NCBI RefSeq assembly: GCF_030014955.1
Contig: NZ_JAGRPV010000001.1
Span: 2,046,001-2,110,000 of the forward strand
Direction: 5' to 3'
Length of the DNA: 64,000 bases
Source: Cohnella hashimotonis
GTDB lineage: Bacteria > Bacillota > Bacilli > Paenibacillales > Paenibacillaceae
Shown: positions 27,062 through 36,667 of the stretch, piece by piece
How positions within the stretch are numbered: the first letter of the stretch is position 1
How the letters are laid out: every line of letters starts with the position of its first letter
The notes under the pieces: model-generated
What the model was told of the DNA's origin: nothing
Seen by the model: only the letters and a program-made list of their open reading frames with translations
The model's database searches: none
Translations under genes and position numbers: made by a program

Positions 27062-28345
27062 ATGGATGGCGGGGTTCGCGAGAAGCGCGGCAGGATCATA
27101 TTGCATATGGACATGAACGCTTTTTATTGCTCCGTCCATGCCGCTGTACAACCCGAACTTTATAAAGGAAAGCCGACTGCCGTCGCCGGCAGCGTGGAGC
27201 TGCGCAAAGGGATTGTCGTTACGAGCTCCTACGAAGCGAGGGCTAGAGGCGTCAAGACGGGAATGACGGTCAGACAGGCTGAACGGGTATGTCCCGAGCT
27301 GATCCTGATCTCGCCGGACTTCGATCTCTACAGGCATTATTCCCGGGGCTTCCGGCGCATTGCGGGCGCCTACACGCCCCAGATCGAGTCGGTATCGATC
27401 GACGAGTGCTTCCTTGACATTACAGGCAGCTCCCAGTTCGGCACCGCGATCGAGATCGCCGAAGCGATCCGCCGCAGGGTAAAGGAGGAGCTTGGGCTGC
27501 CGTGCTCCATCGGCATCGGACCGAACAAGCTGCTTGCGAAGATGGGCTCCGATATGCGCAAGCCCGACGCGGTCACCGTCTTGCGGCGGCGGGACGTGCC
27601 CAAGCTGTTGTGGGGCAAGCCCTGCCAAACGTTGTATGGAATCGGCGGCAAAACGGCGGAGAAGCTATTAAGGATGAACATCCGTACGATCGGCGAGCTG
27701 GCCGCCGCGGACGAGAAGCTGCTGAAGGACAAATTCGGCGTCTATGGCTCCTGGATGAAGCGGGCCGCGCACGGGCAGGACGATTCGACGGTCGAACCAG
27801 TGCGCGAAGCGGCCAAGTCCGTCGGTCACACGACGACGCTTCCGGCCGATCTGACCAAGCGGGAGGAGTTCCGACGCGTTCTGCTGAATCTGGCCGACCA
27901 GACCGCTCGCCGGCTCAGGCGCGAAGGCATGATGTGCAGGGCCGTGCAAATCACGATCCGCGATCCCGACATGAAGACGATTACGCGTTCTCATACGGTC
28001 GACGTGCCGACCGAGAGCGCCGATGACGTTTACAAGGTCGCTTGCAAGCTTATGGATGCGAACTGGCGAGAAGGGGAGCCGGTCCGGCTGCTCGGCATCA
28101 CGCTTCAGAGCCTGTCTCCAAAGACGGAGACGCCCGTCCAGCTCGATCTTTTCGAATACGAGGAGGCGCCGCGCAAGGCGGAGCTCGTCTCCGTGCTCGA
28201 CCGGCTGCGGGATAAATTCGGCGAGAGCGCGGTGCTCACTGCAGGCATGCTGACCAACGATCCGTCGGCTTTGATCCGCAACAAAAAGATACGCGGAACG
28301 TCGCTGCAGACCGACTTTTTGCGGGAGAAGGAAGACGGCCAATAG
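27062..28345 (+). CDS. dinB: DNA polymerase IV (Y-family, DinB)
   Basis: 427 residues of a translesion polymerase. HMDMNAFYCSVH carries the first catalytic Asp and SIDECFLDIT the Asp-Glu pair. The helix-hairpin-helix region (TLYGIGGKTAEKLLRMNIRTIGELA, in part) and the little-finger domain follow. PVQLDLF near the C-terminus is a beta-clamp binding box. I place the start at ATG 27062, after GAGGAG with 10 bases spacing and downstream of the promoter. The extreme C-terminus extends about 50 residues past the clamp box. No LexA site is evident. Confidence 0.93.
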   Translation: MDGGVREKRGRIILHMDMNAFYCSVHAAVQPELYKGKPTAVAGSVELRKGIVVTSSYEARARGVKTGMTVRQAERVCPELILISPDFDLYRHYSRGFRRIAGAYTPQIESVSIDECFLDITGSSQFGTAIEIAEAIRRRVKEELGLPCSIGIGPNKLLAKMGSDMRKPDAVTVLRRRDVPKLLWGKPCQTLYGIGGKTAEKLLRMNIRTIGELAAADEKLLKDKFGVYGSWMKRAAHGQDDSTVEPVREAAKSVGHTTTLPADLTKREEFRRVLLNLADQTARRLRREGMMCRAVQITIRDPDMKTITRSHTVDVPTESADDVYKVACKLMDANWREGEPVRLLGITLQSLSPKTETPVQLDLFEYEEAPRKAELVSVLDRLRDKFGESAVLTAGMLTNDPSALIRNKKIRGTSLQTDFLREKEDGQ

Positions 28346-28390
28346 CGTTGCTATAAGCCAAGGCTATAGCCCGGTATTCCTTATTTTTAT

Positions 28391-28419
28391 TTGAAAGTCG
28401 CGGTCTTTTGTATTATATT
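28391..28419 (+). promoter_or_regulatory. Promoter of the ferredoxin gene
   Basis: TTGAAA (28391-28396), a 17-base spacer and TATATT (28414-28419), about 70 bases upstream of the fer start. Confidence 0.55.
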
Positions 28420-28474
28420 TGGATTTAAACAATCGAACGTTTCCGCATATGGCAGGCGGGATTGACTTTTTTAG

Positions 28475-28726
<252 letters not shown>

Positions 28727-28762
28727 TTGCGCTCGATTCCGTTCGCGGATCGACAACATCAG

Positions 28763-28799
28763 CCTTCCCGACCGCCGCTTGGCAAGGGAAGGTTTTTTT
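28763..28799 (+). terminator. Terminator of the ferredoxin gene
   Basis: CCTTCCC and GGGAAGG flank a 16-base loop and are followed by seven T. Confidence 0.8.
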
Positions 28800-28893
28800 G
28801 CGACCTTTTTTGACAAAATTTGAACAAACTTTTCCCGGATTCAAGTATACTAGCTATGGAATGTCGAACGAACGGAAAAGGGCAGGGGAACCC

Positions 28894-30774
28894 GTGAGAG
28901 AAAAGATTAAAAGATTGGCCATCGCGATGAACGTTTTGCTGTTGATTGCCTTATTTTTCGCGCACAACGAGCGCTGGTTAGGCCGTCTCGACAACATGCT
29001 TTACGACTACAATATGAAGCAGGCCGCGGGCAAGCCGCCCAAGGATGTCGTCGTCGTGGCGATCGATAACGATTCGTTGGCCGAGCTGGGCCGGTTTCCA
29101 TGGGACCGGGCGGTCTATGCGCCCTTTCTTGACATGCTGAATCAGCCGGGCAGCGAACCGAAGGCGATCGGCTTCGATATTACGTTTAACGAAGAGACGA
29201 ACGCGGACAGCGATCAAGCCTTCGCGGACGCGCTCGCGGCTTACGACAATGTCATTTTGCCCGTCATCGGACAGACGGAGGGCGACGTATTCGGCGAGAC
29301 CGTAGCCAGGCCGGACGCGTTGCTGAAAGCTTATCGCATCGACGGTCCGCTGCCGCAATTCGCGGAGCATGCCAAGCTGGCGAACATCAACCGGGTCGCC
29401 AGTCCCGACGGCGTCATTCGCCAGACCTGGCTGAAGATCCAGGACGCGAACGGCGCGGTCTATCCGTCGCTCGCCTATATGGCTGCGGGGATGGCCGGCG
29501 CGGACCTGTCCGCTTACGACAAGATGACGGATCCGGGCAAAATTTTCGAAAAGAACAATGCGGTCGCCAAAAACACGATCACGATCGACTACATGCTGAA
29601 CACGGAGGACGTCACGACCGTTTCGTTCAGTCGGGTGCTGAACGGAGAGATCGATCCGAGCGTCTTCAAAGATTCGGTCGTGCTGGTCGGCTTCACGGCC
29701 GTCGGCCTGTCCGACGATTCGGGGCAGGACAGCGGGACGACGCCGATCGAAAAGAAAATGCAGCTTGTCTATGTGCACGCCAACATCGTGAACCAGCTGC
29801 TTAGCGGCACTGCGGTCGATTATGCGCCGGCGTGGACGATCTGGCTGGGCGGACTCGCGCTGTTCCTTCTATTTATATTGCTGCCGTGGCGCCTCAAAAA
29901 CATCTACTCGATCCTGCTGTACCTCGCGGCGGCGTCAGGCCTGGTCTACGGCCAGATGCTTGCGTACAGCGCCTACAAGATACAGATCGGCGTCTCGGAC
30001 ACCATCCTGGCCGTCACGCTTGCCTACCTGACCAACGTGTCGCTCAAATCGTATCTGGAAAGCGCGCAAAAGCATTTTGTCACGCGCCAATTCGGCCGTT
30101 ACATATCGCCCGATCTGGTCAAGCAGATCGTCTCTCAGGATATCGACATCAAGCTCGGCGGCGACTCGAAGACGATCACCGTATTGTTCCTGGACATCCG
30201 GGGCTTCACGCCGTTGTCCGAGAAGCTCACGCCGCCCGAGTTGGTCGACACGCTGAACACGATGTTCAATATGATCACCGAGACAACGCTCTCCAACCGG
30301 GGCACGATCGACAAGTTCATCGGGGACGCGGCCATGATCCTGTTCAATGCGCCGCTCGACGTCGAGGACCATGAACGGCTCGCGGTAAAGACGGCCTACG
30401 AGATTCAACAAGGCATGAAGGAGATCAGGCGGGCGATCCGGGAAAAATACGGCTGCGAGGTAAACGTGGGCATCGGCATTCATACCGGCACCGTCGTCGT
30501 CGGCAATATCGGCTCCTATCTTCGCGTGGACTATACGGCGATCGGGGACAACGTGAACATCGCGGCGCGGATCGAATCGCAGACGAAGCCCGGCCAGATC
30601 ATGGTGTCGGACGCCGTATACGCCAAGACGGCCGCCTATTTCAGATTCGACGACGGAGAGGACCGCATGTTCAAAGGCAAATCGCAGCCGATTCGCGTAT
30701 ACGAGCTGCTTGGCGTCGCAGGCGAGTCCGTACCGACAATTGCCGCTTCAAAAGCCGACTTTAACGCGATTTAG
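28894..30774 (+). CDS. CHASE2-domain membrane adenylate/guanylate cyclase (class III)
   Basis: About 626 residues. The layout is: N-terminal membrane segment, an extracytoplasmic CHASE2 sensor (about 40-310, starting VVVVAIDNDSLAELGRFPWDR, in part), three membrane segments (about 320-395), and a class III cyclase domain (about 440-600). The metal-binding aspartates are in FLDIRGFTPLS and FIGDAAMILF. The transition-state Asn/Arg segment is YTAIGDNVNIAARIES. All catalytic residues appear kept. DYTAIGD at the purine-recognition site points to ATP. GTG 28894 follows CAGGGGA; an ATG at 28861 lacks a site and sits close to the likely transcription start. Confidence 0.88.
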   Translation: MREKIKRLAIAMNVLLLIALFFAHNERWLGRLDNMLYDYNMKQAAGKPPKDVVVVAIDNDSLAELGRFPWDRAVYAPFLDMLNQPGSEPKAIGFDITFNEETNADSDQAFADALAAYDNVILPVIGQTEGDVFGETVARPDALLKAYRIDGPLPQFAEHAKLANINRVASPDGVIRQTWLKIQDANGAVYPSLAYMAAGMAGADLSAYDKMTDPGKIFEKNNAVAKNTITIDYMLNTEDVTTVSFSRVLNGEIDPSVFKDSVVLVGFTAVGLSDDSGQDSGTTPIEKKMQLVYVHANIVNQLLSGTAVDYAPAWTIWLGGLALFLLFILLPWRLKNIYSILLYLAAASGLVYGQMLAYSAYKIQIGVSDTILAVTLAYLTNVSLKSYLESAQKHFVTRQFGRYISPDLVKQIVSQDIDIKLGGDSKTITVLFLDIRGFTPLSEKLTPPELVDTLNTMFNMITETTLSNRGTIDKFIGDAAMILFNAPLDVEDHERLAVKTAYEIQQGMKEIRRAIREKYGCEVNVGIGIHTGTVVVGNIGSYLRVDYTAIGDNVNIAARIESQTKPGQIMVSDAVYAKTAAYFRFDDGEDRMFKGKSQPIRVYELLGVAGESVPTIAASKADFNAI

Positions 30775-30865
30775 TGACTTTTGTCGGATTTTCCCGACTT
30801 TAAGCTTATATAGAATAGGAATTAACGGATGCAATAGATCGAGTAGCCTATGAAGGAGAATGAAA

Positions 30866-32443
30866 ATGAAAGCATGGAATCGTAAAACGGCCGGCGCCGC
30901 GGCGGCGCTCGTACTTAGCCTGACCGTACCGGGAGCCGCGTTCGCGGCGGATACGGGCTGGCTTCAATCGGGCGGTCTATACGAGGTTCGTACCTGGGCA
31001 GGCCAGTCCGAATTGGGAAGCCAAGACGGCCCGCTTGCACGGGCAACGTTATTCAAGCCTCACTCGATCGCAGTTCGCGCGGACGGAAGCCTGGCTGTAA
31101 CGGATAGCGGGAATCACCTGATCCGCTTGCTCGCTTCGGATGCGCTCGCTACATATGCCGGGCACTTCTCCGGCTCCGACGAAGGCGGCTTGCCGACGGG
31201 ATCCTATCACGACGACCTGTCCGACCGCGCCCTGTTCGACCAGCCGCTCGGCATTGTTTTCGATGCGGCAGGCAGCGCCTATGTTGCGGACGCAGGCAAC
31301 AATGCGATTCGCAAGGTCTCGCCTGACGGCAAAGTGACGACACTGGCCGGCAGCGGCTTGGCCGGCTCGGCCGATGGGAAGGGTAGCGCCGCTGCGTTTT
31401 ACGCGCCGTCCGATGTCGCCGTCGACGCCGCAGGCAATGTATACGTGGCGGATACGCTGAACCATGCGATCCGCAAGATCGCGGCGGACGGCACCGTTAC
31501 GACGCTGAACGCGCCTTCGACCCGCGTCGGCCAGTATCTGCCTGGCGCGGCAGAGAGCTTCGGAGACTATGCGGACGGCCCTCTGGCAGCGGCCAAGTTC
31601 AACGAGCCGAGCGGACTGGCGCTCGACGCCCAAGGCAATCTGTATGTGAGCGACCGCGGCAATCAACGGATCCGCTACATCGACTTCGCCGCGGGCACAG
31701 TCAGCACGGTCGCCGGGACGGCGCCGGCACTCGGCGCCGACAGCCCGTATGCCGATGGAGATTATCTGGACGGCGCAGCCGCTGCGGCGCGGTTCGACGC
31801 GCCCGAAGGCCTCGCGATTTCGGCGGACGGGACGCTTATTATTGCGGATAGCCTGAACCATGTCATAAGGCTGCTCAAGGGCGGACAGGTGACGACCCTG
31901 GCCGGCGAAGCGACGGAGCCGGGAGCGGCCGACGGCGTCCTCTACGCGGCGCAGTTCGATCATCCGACGGATGTCGCCGTCCTGCCGGACGGAAGCCTCG
32001 CGATCGCGGACGAGTCGGGCAACAAAATCCGGCGGCTCGAAAAGTACGCAGGAGCGGCAGGACTGAAAAAGGACGGCGCGATCAAGACGCTGCTGAACGG
32101 CTCGCAGCTCCGGTCGGACAAGCCTGCCTTCGTATCCGGCGGCGCGACTTATTTGCCGCTGCGGGCTGTCGGCCAGGCGACGGGATTTACGGTGACGTAC
32201 GATGCCAAGACCAAATCGGGCAAGCTGACCAAGGGCGATGTCGTCTATTCGGTAACGAACGGGCAGAAAAAAGTCGCCAAGAGCAGCGGCGGTTTAAAGT
32301 CCGAGCTCACGCTTAACGCCGCGCCGGTGCTCAAGGACGGCAGCTTCTACGTGCCGGTGCGCTTTTTCGCCACGGAGGGCGATCTCGACATTCAATGGGA
32401 CGCGACCGTACAGGCCGTCATCATCCGCAACAAAACGTTTTAA
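30866..32443 (+). CDS. Secreted NHL-repeat protein with copper amine oxidase-like stalk domain
   Basis: About 525 residues. A clear signal peptide (VLSLTVPGAAFAAD) precedes about six NHL beta-propeller repeats (units resembling YVADAGNNAIRKVSPDG). From about residue 410 follows a CuAO_N1-type domain (GATYLPLRAVGQATGF...). That last module is a cell-wall or stalk domain common in secreted Paenibacillaceae proteins; the whole is not an amine oxidase. The ATG at 30866 has AGGAG at 7 bases; the one at 30860 is too close. Its binding partner is unknown. A terminator separates it from the next gene. Confidence 0.88.
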   Translation: MKAWNRKTAGAAAALVLSLTVPGAAFAADTGWLQSGGLYEVRTWAGQSELGSQDGPLARATLFKPHSIAVRADGSLAVTDSGNHLIRLLASDALATYAGHFSGSDEGGLPTGSYHDDLSDRALFDQPLGIVFDAAGSAYVADAGNNAIRKVSPDGKVTTLAGSGLAGSADGKGSAAAFYAPSDVAVDAAGNVYVADTLNHAIRKIAADGTVTTLNAPSTRVGQYLPGAAESFGDYADGPLAAAKFNEPSGLALDAQGNLYVSDRGNQRIRYIDFAAGTVSTVAGTAPALGADSPYADGDYLDGAAAAARFDAPEGLAISADGTLIIADSLNHVIRLLKGGQVTTLAGEATEPGAADGVLYAAQFDHPTDVAVLPDGSLAIADESGNKIRRLEKYAGAAGLKKDGAIKTLLNGSQLRSDKPAFVSGGATYLPLRAVGQATGFTVTYDAKTKSGKLTKGDVVYSVTNGQKKVAKSSGGLKSELTLNAAPVLKDGSFYVPVRFFATEGDLDIQWDATVQAVIIRNKTF

Positions 32444-32458
32444 ACGCCGCTTCACATG

Positions 32459-32499
32459 GGACCGTCCGCAGCGCATGCCGCTGACGTACGGTCCTTTTT
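32459..32499 (+). terminator. Terminator after the NHL gene
   Basis: GGACCGT pairs with ACGGTCC, with inner pairs between CAGCG and CGCTG, followed by TTTTTA. Confidence 0.75.
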
Positions 32500-32593
32500 A
32501 GCCGGCGCGGAGACCGACGCCGCCTCAAGGCTAATGCGATCGCGCCTTCGCACCGACATTAACGATAGCGTCCGCAGCAGGGAGGGAAAAATA

Positions 32594-34138
32594 ATGTCTA
32601 ACGACGACCGTCTCGAAGAGCAAATCAAACAGTTCTACGAGCTCGGACCGGATGTGCACGATGCGCTCCCGATCAAGGATTATTTGCTTAAGCACGGGAA
32701 TAACCAAATGGCCTGGTATCTGCTCGGAAAGGAATACCTGTCCCGCGGCCAGGAGGCGAAGGCGAACTACTGCTTTGCGCAAGCCGGCCCCGTGTACGAG
32801 GCGTTCGAGTCCAAGAAGAGCCCGCAGTTGAACACGGGAGAAGGCGCCGCGGGGCTTGGTAACGATGCCAAGACGGGCTCCGGCGACAGGCGGCGGGCCG
32901 GATGGATCGCGGCCGCAGCTGGAGCGGTCCTGCTCGCGCTAGGCGTGTTTGTCTACGCAGAGCAGGCGTCGGCGCCGGAAAAGTCGGCGTTTGCGGGCGG
33001 CGAACAGGCCGCGCCATCCGCGCAAACGGGAGGCCAGCCGTCGCAAGGGGCGGCTTCGCCTACGCCGAATCAAGCAGGCGCAGGGAAAGGCGGCACGGCC
33101 GCGCAGGGCGGCGGAGGCGGCGGATCGGCGAAGCCGGCCGGCCTGATGGCGGCGGCAGCCGAGCGCGACGGCGCAGGGCAGGCCATTCTAGGAAATCTGC
33201 TCACCGCGCAAGATCAAGCGGGCCCATCGCTCTTGTTCAAGTCGCCGCGGCTGGGTAAGTGGATCGATTGGGTGAAGGCCGGCGCGCCTATCGCACAAGT
33301 CGCGGCGCCTGCAGACCGGGCTGCGGCGAGCGTCGATTGGTACGATTCCGGCTGGTGTCCATGCGGCACGGCCCAGGACGCCAAGCCGACGGCTGCGCGA
33401 ATCGCGGCCTGGAAGCCGTTGCAGGAGAGCAAACTGGTGCTGCGGTCGGCGATGATCGCCTACAAGCAGCGTACGGGCAAGTGGCCGGCTTCGCCCAAGA
33501 ATCTGGCGGCGGCATACCCCGCCAATACGATGTCGGGCTGGAATGCCGAGCAGACGGCATGGTTCGGCGAGCTGTCGGACGCGCTCGCGGCTAAGACGGC
33601 GCCAGCGGGCGCGCAAGCGGGGTGGCCGAACGAGACGGGACCTGCCGCAGGCAACGGTACGCCTGCAGGCGAGCTGGCGTCGCTTGCGGAGCAGCCGATC
33701 GAGATCGTCATCGACAAGACGAGACATCGGCTGGCCGTGATTAGCGGCGGCGTGCTGCTGCGCAATTATGAGGTCGGTCTGGGCGCCAAGGATACGCCAA
33801 CGCCGGAAGGAACGTTCGTCATTACGGAAAAAGTGAGAAATCCGAACGGCAGCGCGACGGGAGCCTTCGGAAGCAGAGGGATGACGCTGTCGGATACGCT
33901 GTATGCGATTCACGGCACGGACGAGCCTTCGAGCGTCGGCAAGGACGAATCACACGGCTGCGCGAGGATGAACAAGGAAGACGTCGAGGAGTTGTTCGAT
34001 CTGGTGCAGATCGGCACAAAGGTGACGATAAGCAAAGGGGGGCTGCCCGTCGAGCTGCGCGCGCCGGAAAAGCGCTTCAAGCTGAAGCCTGCGCAGAACG
34101 AGACCAACCCCTCCAAAAAATACGAATGGCTGAATTAA
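32594..34138 (+). CDS. L,D-transpeptidase (YkuD) with N-terminal cytoplasmic domain and linker
   Basis: About 514 residues. Residues 1-75 form a charged helical cytoplasmic domain (AWYLLGKEYLSRGQEAKANYCF, TPR-like, in part). One membrane segment (about 100-120) and a long Ala/Gly/Gln-rich linker follow. The YkuD domain occupies about 400-490, with GLGAKDTPTPEGTF, an HGTDEP segment, and the catalytic SHGCARM (Ser-His-Gly-Cys). Such enzymes cross-link peptidoglycan 3-3 or attach proteins; they also shape spore cortex. ATG 32594 follows GGGAGGG by 7 bases. The frame is open upstream without a site. Confidence 0.88.
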   Translation: MSNDDRLEEQIKQFYELGPDVHDALPIKDYLLKHGNNQMAWYLLGKEYLSRGQEAKANYCFAQAGPVYEAFESKKSPQLNTGEGAAGLGNDAKTGSGDRRRAGWIAAAAGAVLLALGVFVYAEQASAPEKSAFAGGEQAAPSAQTGGQPSQGAASPTPNQAGAGKGGTAAQGGGGGGSAKPAGLMAAAAERDGAGQAILGNLLTAQDQAGPSLLFKSPRLGKWIDWVKAGAPIAQVAAPADRAAASVDWYDSGWCPCGTAQDAKPTAARIAAWKPLQESKLVLRSAMIAYKQRTGKWPASPKNLAAAYPANTMSGWNAEQTAWFGELSDALAAKTAPAGAQAGWPNETGPAAGNGTPAGELASLAEQPIEIVIDKTRHRLAVISGGVLLRNYEVGLGAKDTPTPEGTFVITEKVRNPNGSATGAFGSRGMTLSDTLYAIHGTDEPSSVGKDESHGCARMNKEDVEELFDLVQIGTKVTISKGGLPVELRAPEKRFKLKPAQNETNPSKKYEWLN

Positions 34139-34147
34139 CGGCCGCTC

Positions 34148-34291
34148 CTATGGATTAACGATCAGGAGAACGGCCACCGCGATGACGATGACGCCAAAAA
34201 CGGTTCCCGCGATGATGATCCCGCGCTTGTTGACCTGCTCCTTGACCTCGGGTTTGCGGTGAATCGGTGCTTGTTTTTTTGGCGCGCTCAT
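34148..34291 (-). CDS. 47-residue single-span membrane protein
   Basis: A small gene on the minus strand, convergent with the L,D-transpeptidase gene (9 bases between stops). It reads MSAPKKQAPIHRK at the start, a charged middle (PEVKEQVNKRG), and a membrane span (IIIAGTVFGVIVIAVAVLLIV). AAAGG lies about 9 bases before the ATG. Coding potential is supported by the ribosome binding site and the amphipathic-to-hydrophobic layout. I recognise no family, and such short proteins are easily missed by automatic callers. Confidence 0.7.
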   Translation of the reverse strand: MSAPKKQAPIHRKPEVKEQVNKRGIIIAGTVFGVIVIAVAVLLIVNP

Positions 34292-34440
34292 GGGAATCAA
34301 CCTTTCCATTTTACATAATCGGCATATGCTACTATTGTAAACGCTTGATCTTTAAAACGCCAGACGAAACGGTTGCCCGCGAGGGCGATATTCCCTTTTC
34401 TTTTGGCGCAGAAAAGGCTAAACTGATACGCGAGGGTTTT

Positions 34441-35583
34441 ATGCGGCTGAACCGTTTGACGCCGCGATTTGAAAGGATGCTGAAACGCTTGTACAAGTGG
34501 GTTAAACCCCTGTTTTTCAAAATGGATCCCGAAGACGCCCACCACCTCGTGGTCGACGGCATGGGCGCCGCTTCCCGGATCCCGGGCGTGCCGGCCCTGT
34601 TATCCGGCATATGGGGGGTCTCGGAGTCGCCGGAGCTGGCCGTCGATCTGCTCGGCTTCCAGTTCCGCCATCCCGTAGGTCTTGCGGCGGGCTTAGACAA
34701 AAACGCGAAGGCCGTCCGCGGCTTCGGCAGCATCGGCCTGTCGTTCCTCGAGGTCGGAACCGTGACGCCCAAGGGGCAGCCGGGCAACGACCGCCCCCGC
34801 CTGTTCCGGCTTCCGCCGGACGAGGCGCTCGTCAACCGGATGGGCTTCAACAACGAGGGGGCCGACGCCATGGCGGAGCGGCTCGCGCGGCTTGGCAAGC
34901 ACAAGGTCCCTTTGGCGGTGAACATCGGCAAAAACAAGGCGACGCCGAACGAAGATGCGGCCTCCGATTACCGGGCTTGTCTGGCCAAGCTGTATCCTTA
35001 CGGCGATCTGTTCGTCGTCAATATCAGCTCGCCCAACACCCCGGATCTGCGGGCGCTTCAGCACGGCGACGAGCTGCGCGACTTGCTGGCCGCAGTCAAG
35101 GACGAGATGGAGACCCAGTCCGCCGCTCACGGCGAGCTGCCCAAGCCGATTCTCGTCAAGCTCGCGCCGGACAACGACGAGGCGCAGCTGTCCTATATGG
35201 CGCAGGCGATCTTGGAGAGCGGCATCTCCGGCATTATCGCCACCAATACGACGATCGGCCGGGAGGGTCTTACGCACGCGAACAAGACAGAGACCGGCGG
35301 CCTAAGCGGACGACCGCTCACGAAGCGGTCCACGGAAGTGATCCGTTCCCTTTACCGCATGACCGAAGGCCGGCTGCCGATCGTCGGGTCGGGCGGCATT
35401 TTCACGGCCCAGGACGCCTATGACAAGATTCGTGCCGGCGCATCATTGGTGGAAGTATACACTTCGCTGATCTACAAAGGCCCCGGCGTCGTCAAGGAGA
35501 TCGCGACAGGCTTGAAGCGTCTGCTCCGGCAGGACGGATTCACCCGGATCACCCAGGCGGTCGGCGCCGATCACCGGCGTTGA
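34441..35583 (+). CDS. pyrD: Dihydroorotate dehydrogenase (quinone), class 2
   Basis: About 380 residues. The class 2 N-terminal membrane-associating helices (KWVKPLFFKMDPEDAHHL) precede an FMN TIM barrel: PVGLAAGLDKNAK, VGTVTPKGQPGNDRPRLFR, MGFNNEGAD, and the catalytic serine in NISSPNTPDLR. It oxidises dihydroorotate with quinone for pyrimidine synthesis. Bacillus uses the PyrDK NAD type instead, whereas class 2 is common in Paenibacillaceae. ATG 34441 follows GAGGG; an ATG at 34477 is the alternative. It is away from the rest of a pyr operon. Confidence 0.93.
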   Translation: MRLNRLTPRFERMLKRLYKWVKPLFFKMDPEDAHHLVVDGMGAASRIPGVPALLSGIWGVSESPELAVDLLGFQFRHPVGLAAGLDKNAKAVRGFGSIGLSFLEVGTVTPKGQPGNDRPRLFRLPPDEALVNRMGFNNEGADAMAERLARLGKHKVPLAVNIGKNKATPNEDAASDYRACLAKLYPYGDLFVVNISSPNTPDLRALQHGDELRDLLAAVKDEMETQSAAHGELPKPILVKLAPDNDEAQLSYMAQAILESGISGIIATNTTIGREGLTHANKTETGGLSGRPLTKRSTEVIRSLYRMTEGRLPIVGSGGIFTAQDAYDKIRAGASLVEVYTSLIYKGPGVVKEIATGLKRLLRQDGFTRITQAVGADHRR

Positions 35584-35658
35584 AGGCAGCTGCAGCGGCA
35601 TCCGCTAGCAAAGGAATACGATAGCGCGGCAATGCGGCAGGAAAGGATGCGTAGACGT

Positions 35659-36462
35659 ATGGACGGAAGAGACTGGAGCAAGTTCCTGTTGCCCTACCAG
35701 CAGGCCGTTGAGGAGCTTAAGATCAAGCTGAAGTCGCTGCGCACCGAGCTGAAGGCCCGCGACGAATACGCGCCGATCGAGTTCGTGACCGGCAGGGTCA
35801 AGCGGATCTCGAGCATCCTGGAAAAGGCGAAGCGGCTCAGCGTTCCGATCGACCAGATCGAGACGGGCATCGAGGATATCGCCGGCATTCGCATCATGTG
35901 CCAGTTCGTAGAGGATATTCACCGGGTCGCGGACATGATCCGCATTCGCAAGGATCTGCGGCTCGTCTACGAGAAGGATTATATTACGAATTATAAAGAC
36001 AGCGGCTACCGGAGCTACCATATCATCGTCGAATATCCGGTGCAGACCTCGCTGGGCTCGATGCCGGTCCTTGCGGAGATCCAGATCCGCACGCTCGCCA
36101 TGAATTTCTGGGCGACGATCGAGCATTCGCTGAACTATAAATACCGCGAGCAGCTGCCGGAGCACGTACGGGAGCGCCTGCGCAAGGCGGCGGAAGCCGC
36201 GTACGCCCTCGACCGCGAGATGTCGAGCATTCGCCAGGAGATCGTGGACGCCCAGCAGGACTTCGAAGAGAAGTCTGGCATCGTGCGCAAGGTGCTGAAC
36301 GATATTCAAGGCCTGTATTTTTTCCGCCGCGTCCGCGAGGCCGCGCAGTTTCAGCTGCGGTTCAACGAGCTGTGGGAGCAGGAGGATATGTGGGCGCTGG
36401 CGGAGCTGTCGCAGGAGATCCAAGCCGCGCTCGCCCGGGCGGGCAAGAGCAACAGCCAGTAG
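35659..36462 (+). CDS. relQ: Small alarmone synthetase (RelQ/YjbM type)
   Basis: 267 residues. The family start (MDGRDWSKFLLPYQQAVEELK) matches YjbM and fixes the ATG at 35659 over two upstream in-frame codons. The synthetase domain shows PIEFVTGRVKRISSILEKA, IEDIAGIRIMCQF, DSGYRSYHIIVEYP and EIQIRTLAMNFWATIEH. No hydrolase (HD) or TGS/ACT domain is present, so it makes (p)ppGpp and cannot hydrolyse it. It is about 55 residues longer than Bacillus YjbM, at the C-terminus. It follows pyrD after 75 bases. Confidence 0.93.
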   Translation: MDGRDWSKFLLPYQQAVEELKIKLKSLRTELKARDEYAPIEFVTGRVKRISSILEKAKRLSVPIDQIETGIEDIAGIRIMCQFVEDIHRVADMIRIRKDLRLVYEKDYITNYKDSGYRSYHIIVEYPVQTSLGSMPVLAEIQIRTLAMNFWATIEHSLNYKYREQLPEHVRERLRKAAEAAYALDREMSSIRQEIVDAQQDFEEKSGIVRKVLNDIQGLYFFRRVREAAQFQLRFNELWEQEDMWALAELSQEIQAALARAGKSNSQ

Positions 36463-36567
36463 CGTTCTGGCGTGTTCCGGCCGCATCGCAAGCATGAGAG
36501 GCTCTCCCGCGATGTGGCGACGGGCGGGCAGACTGCTGCCGGTCGTCCCATGGCCGAGCAAGGCTTT

Positions 36568-36613
36568 AAGAGCGTTCGGGCCGGCTGGCGTGCGGTCCGG
36601 AGGCTCTCTTTTT
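36568..36613 (+). terminator. Terminator after relQ
   Basis: GAGCGTTCGGGCCG pairs with CGGTCCGGAGGCTC (one G-G mismatch) around a 9-base loop, followed by TCTTTTT. Confidence 0.7.
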
Positions 36614-36667
36614 ATTTCGGAAAATGACGGAAATGCTGCTCCCGCAAGTGGAGAGAAGGAGGCGGCG

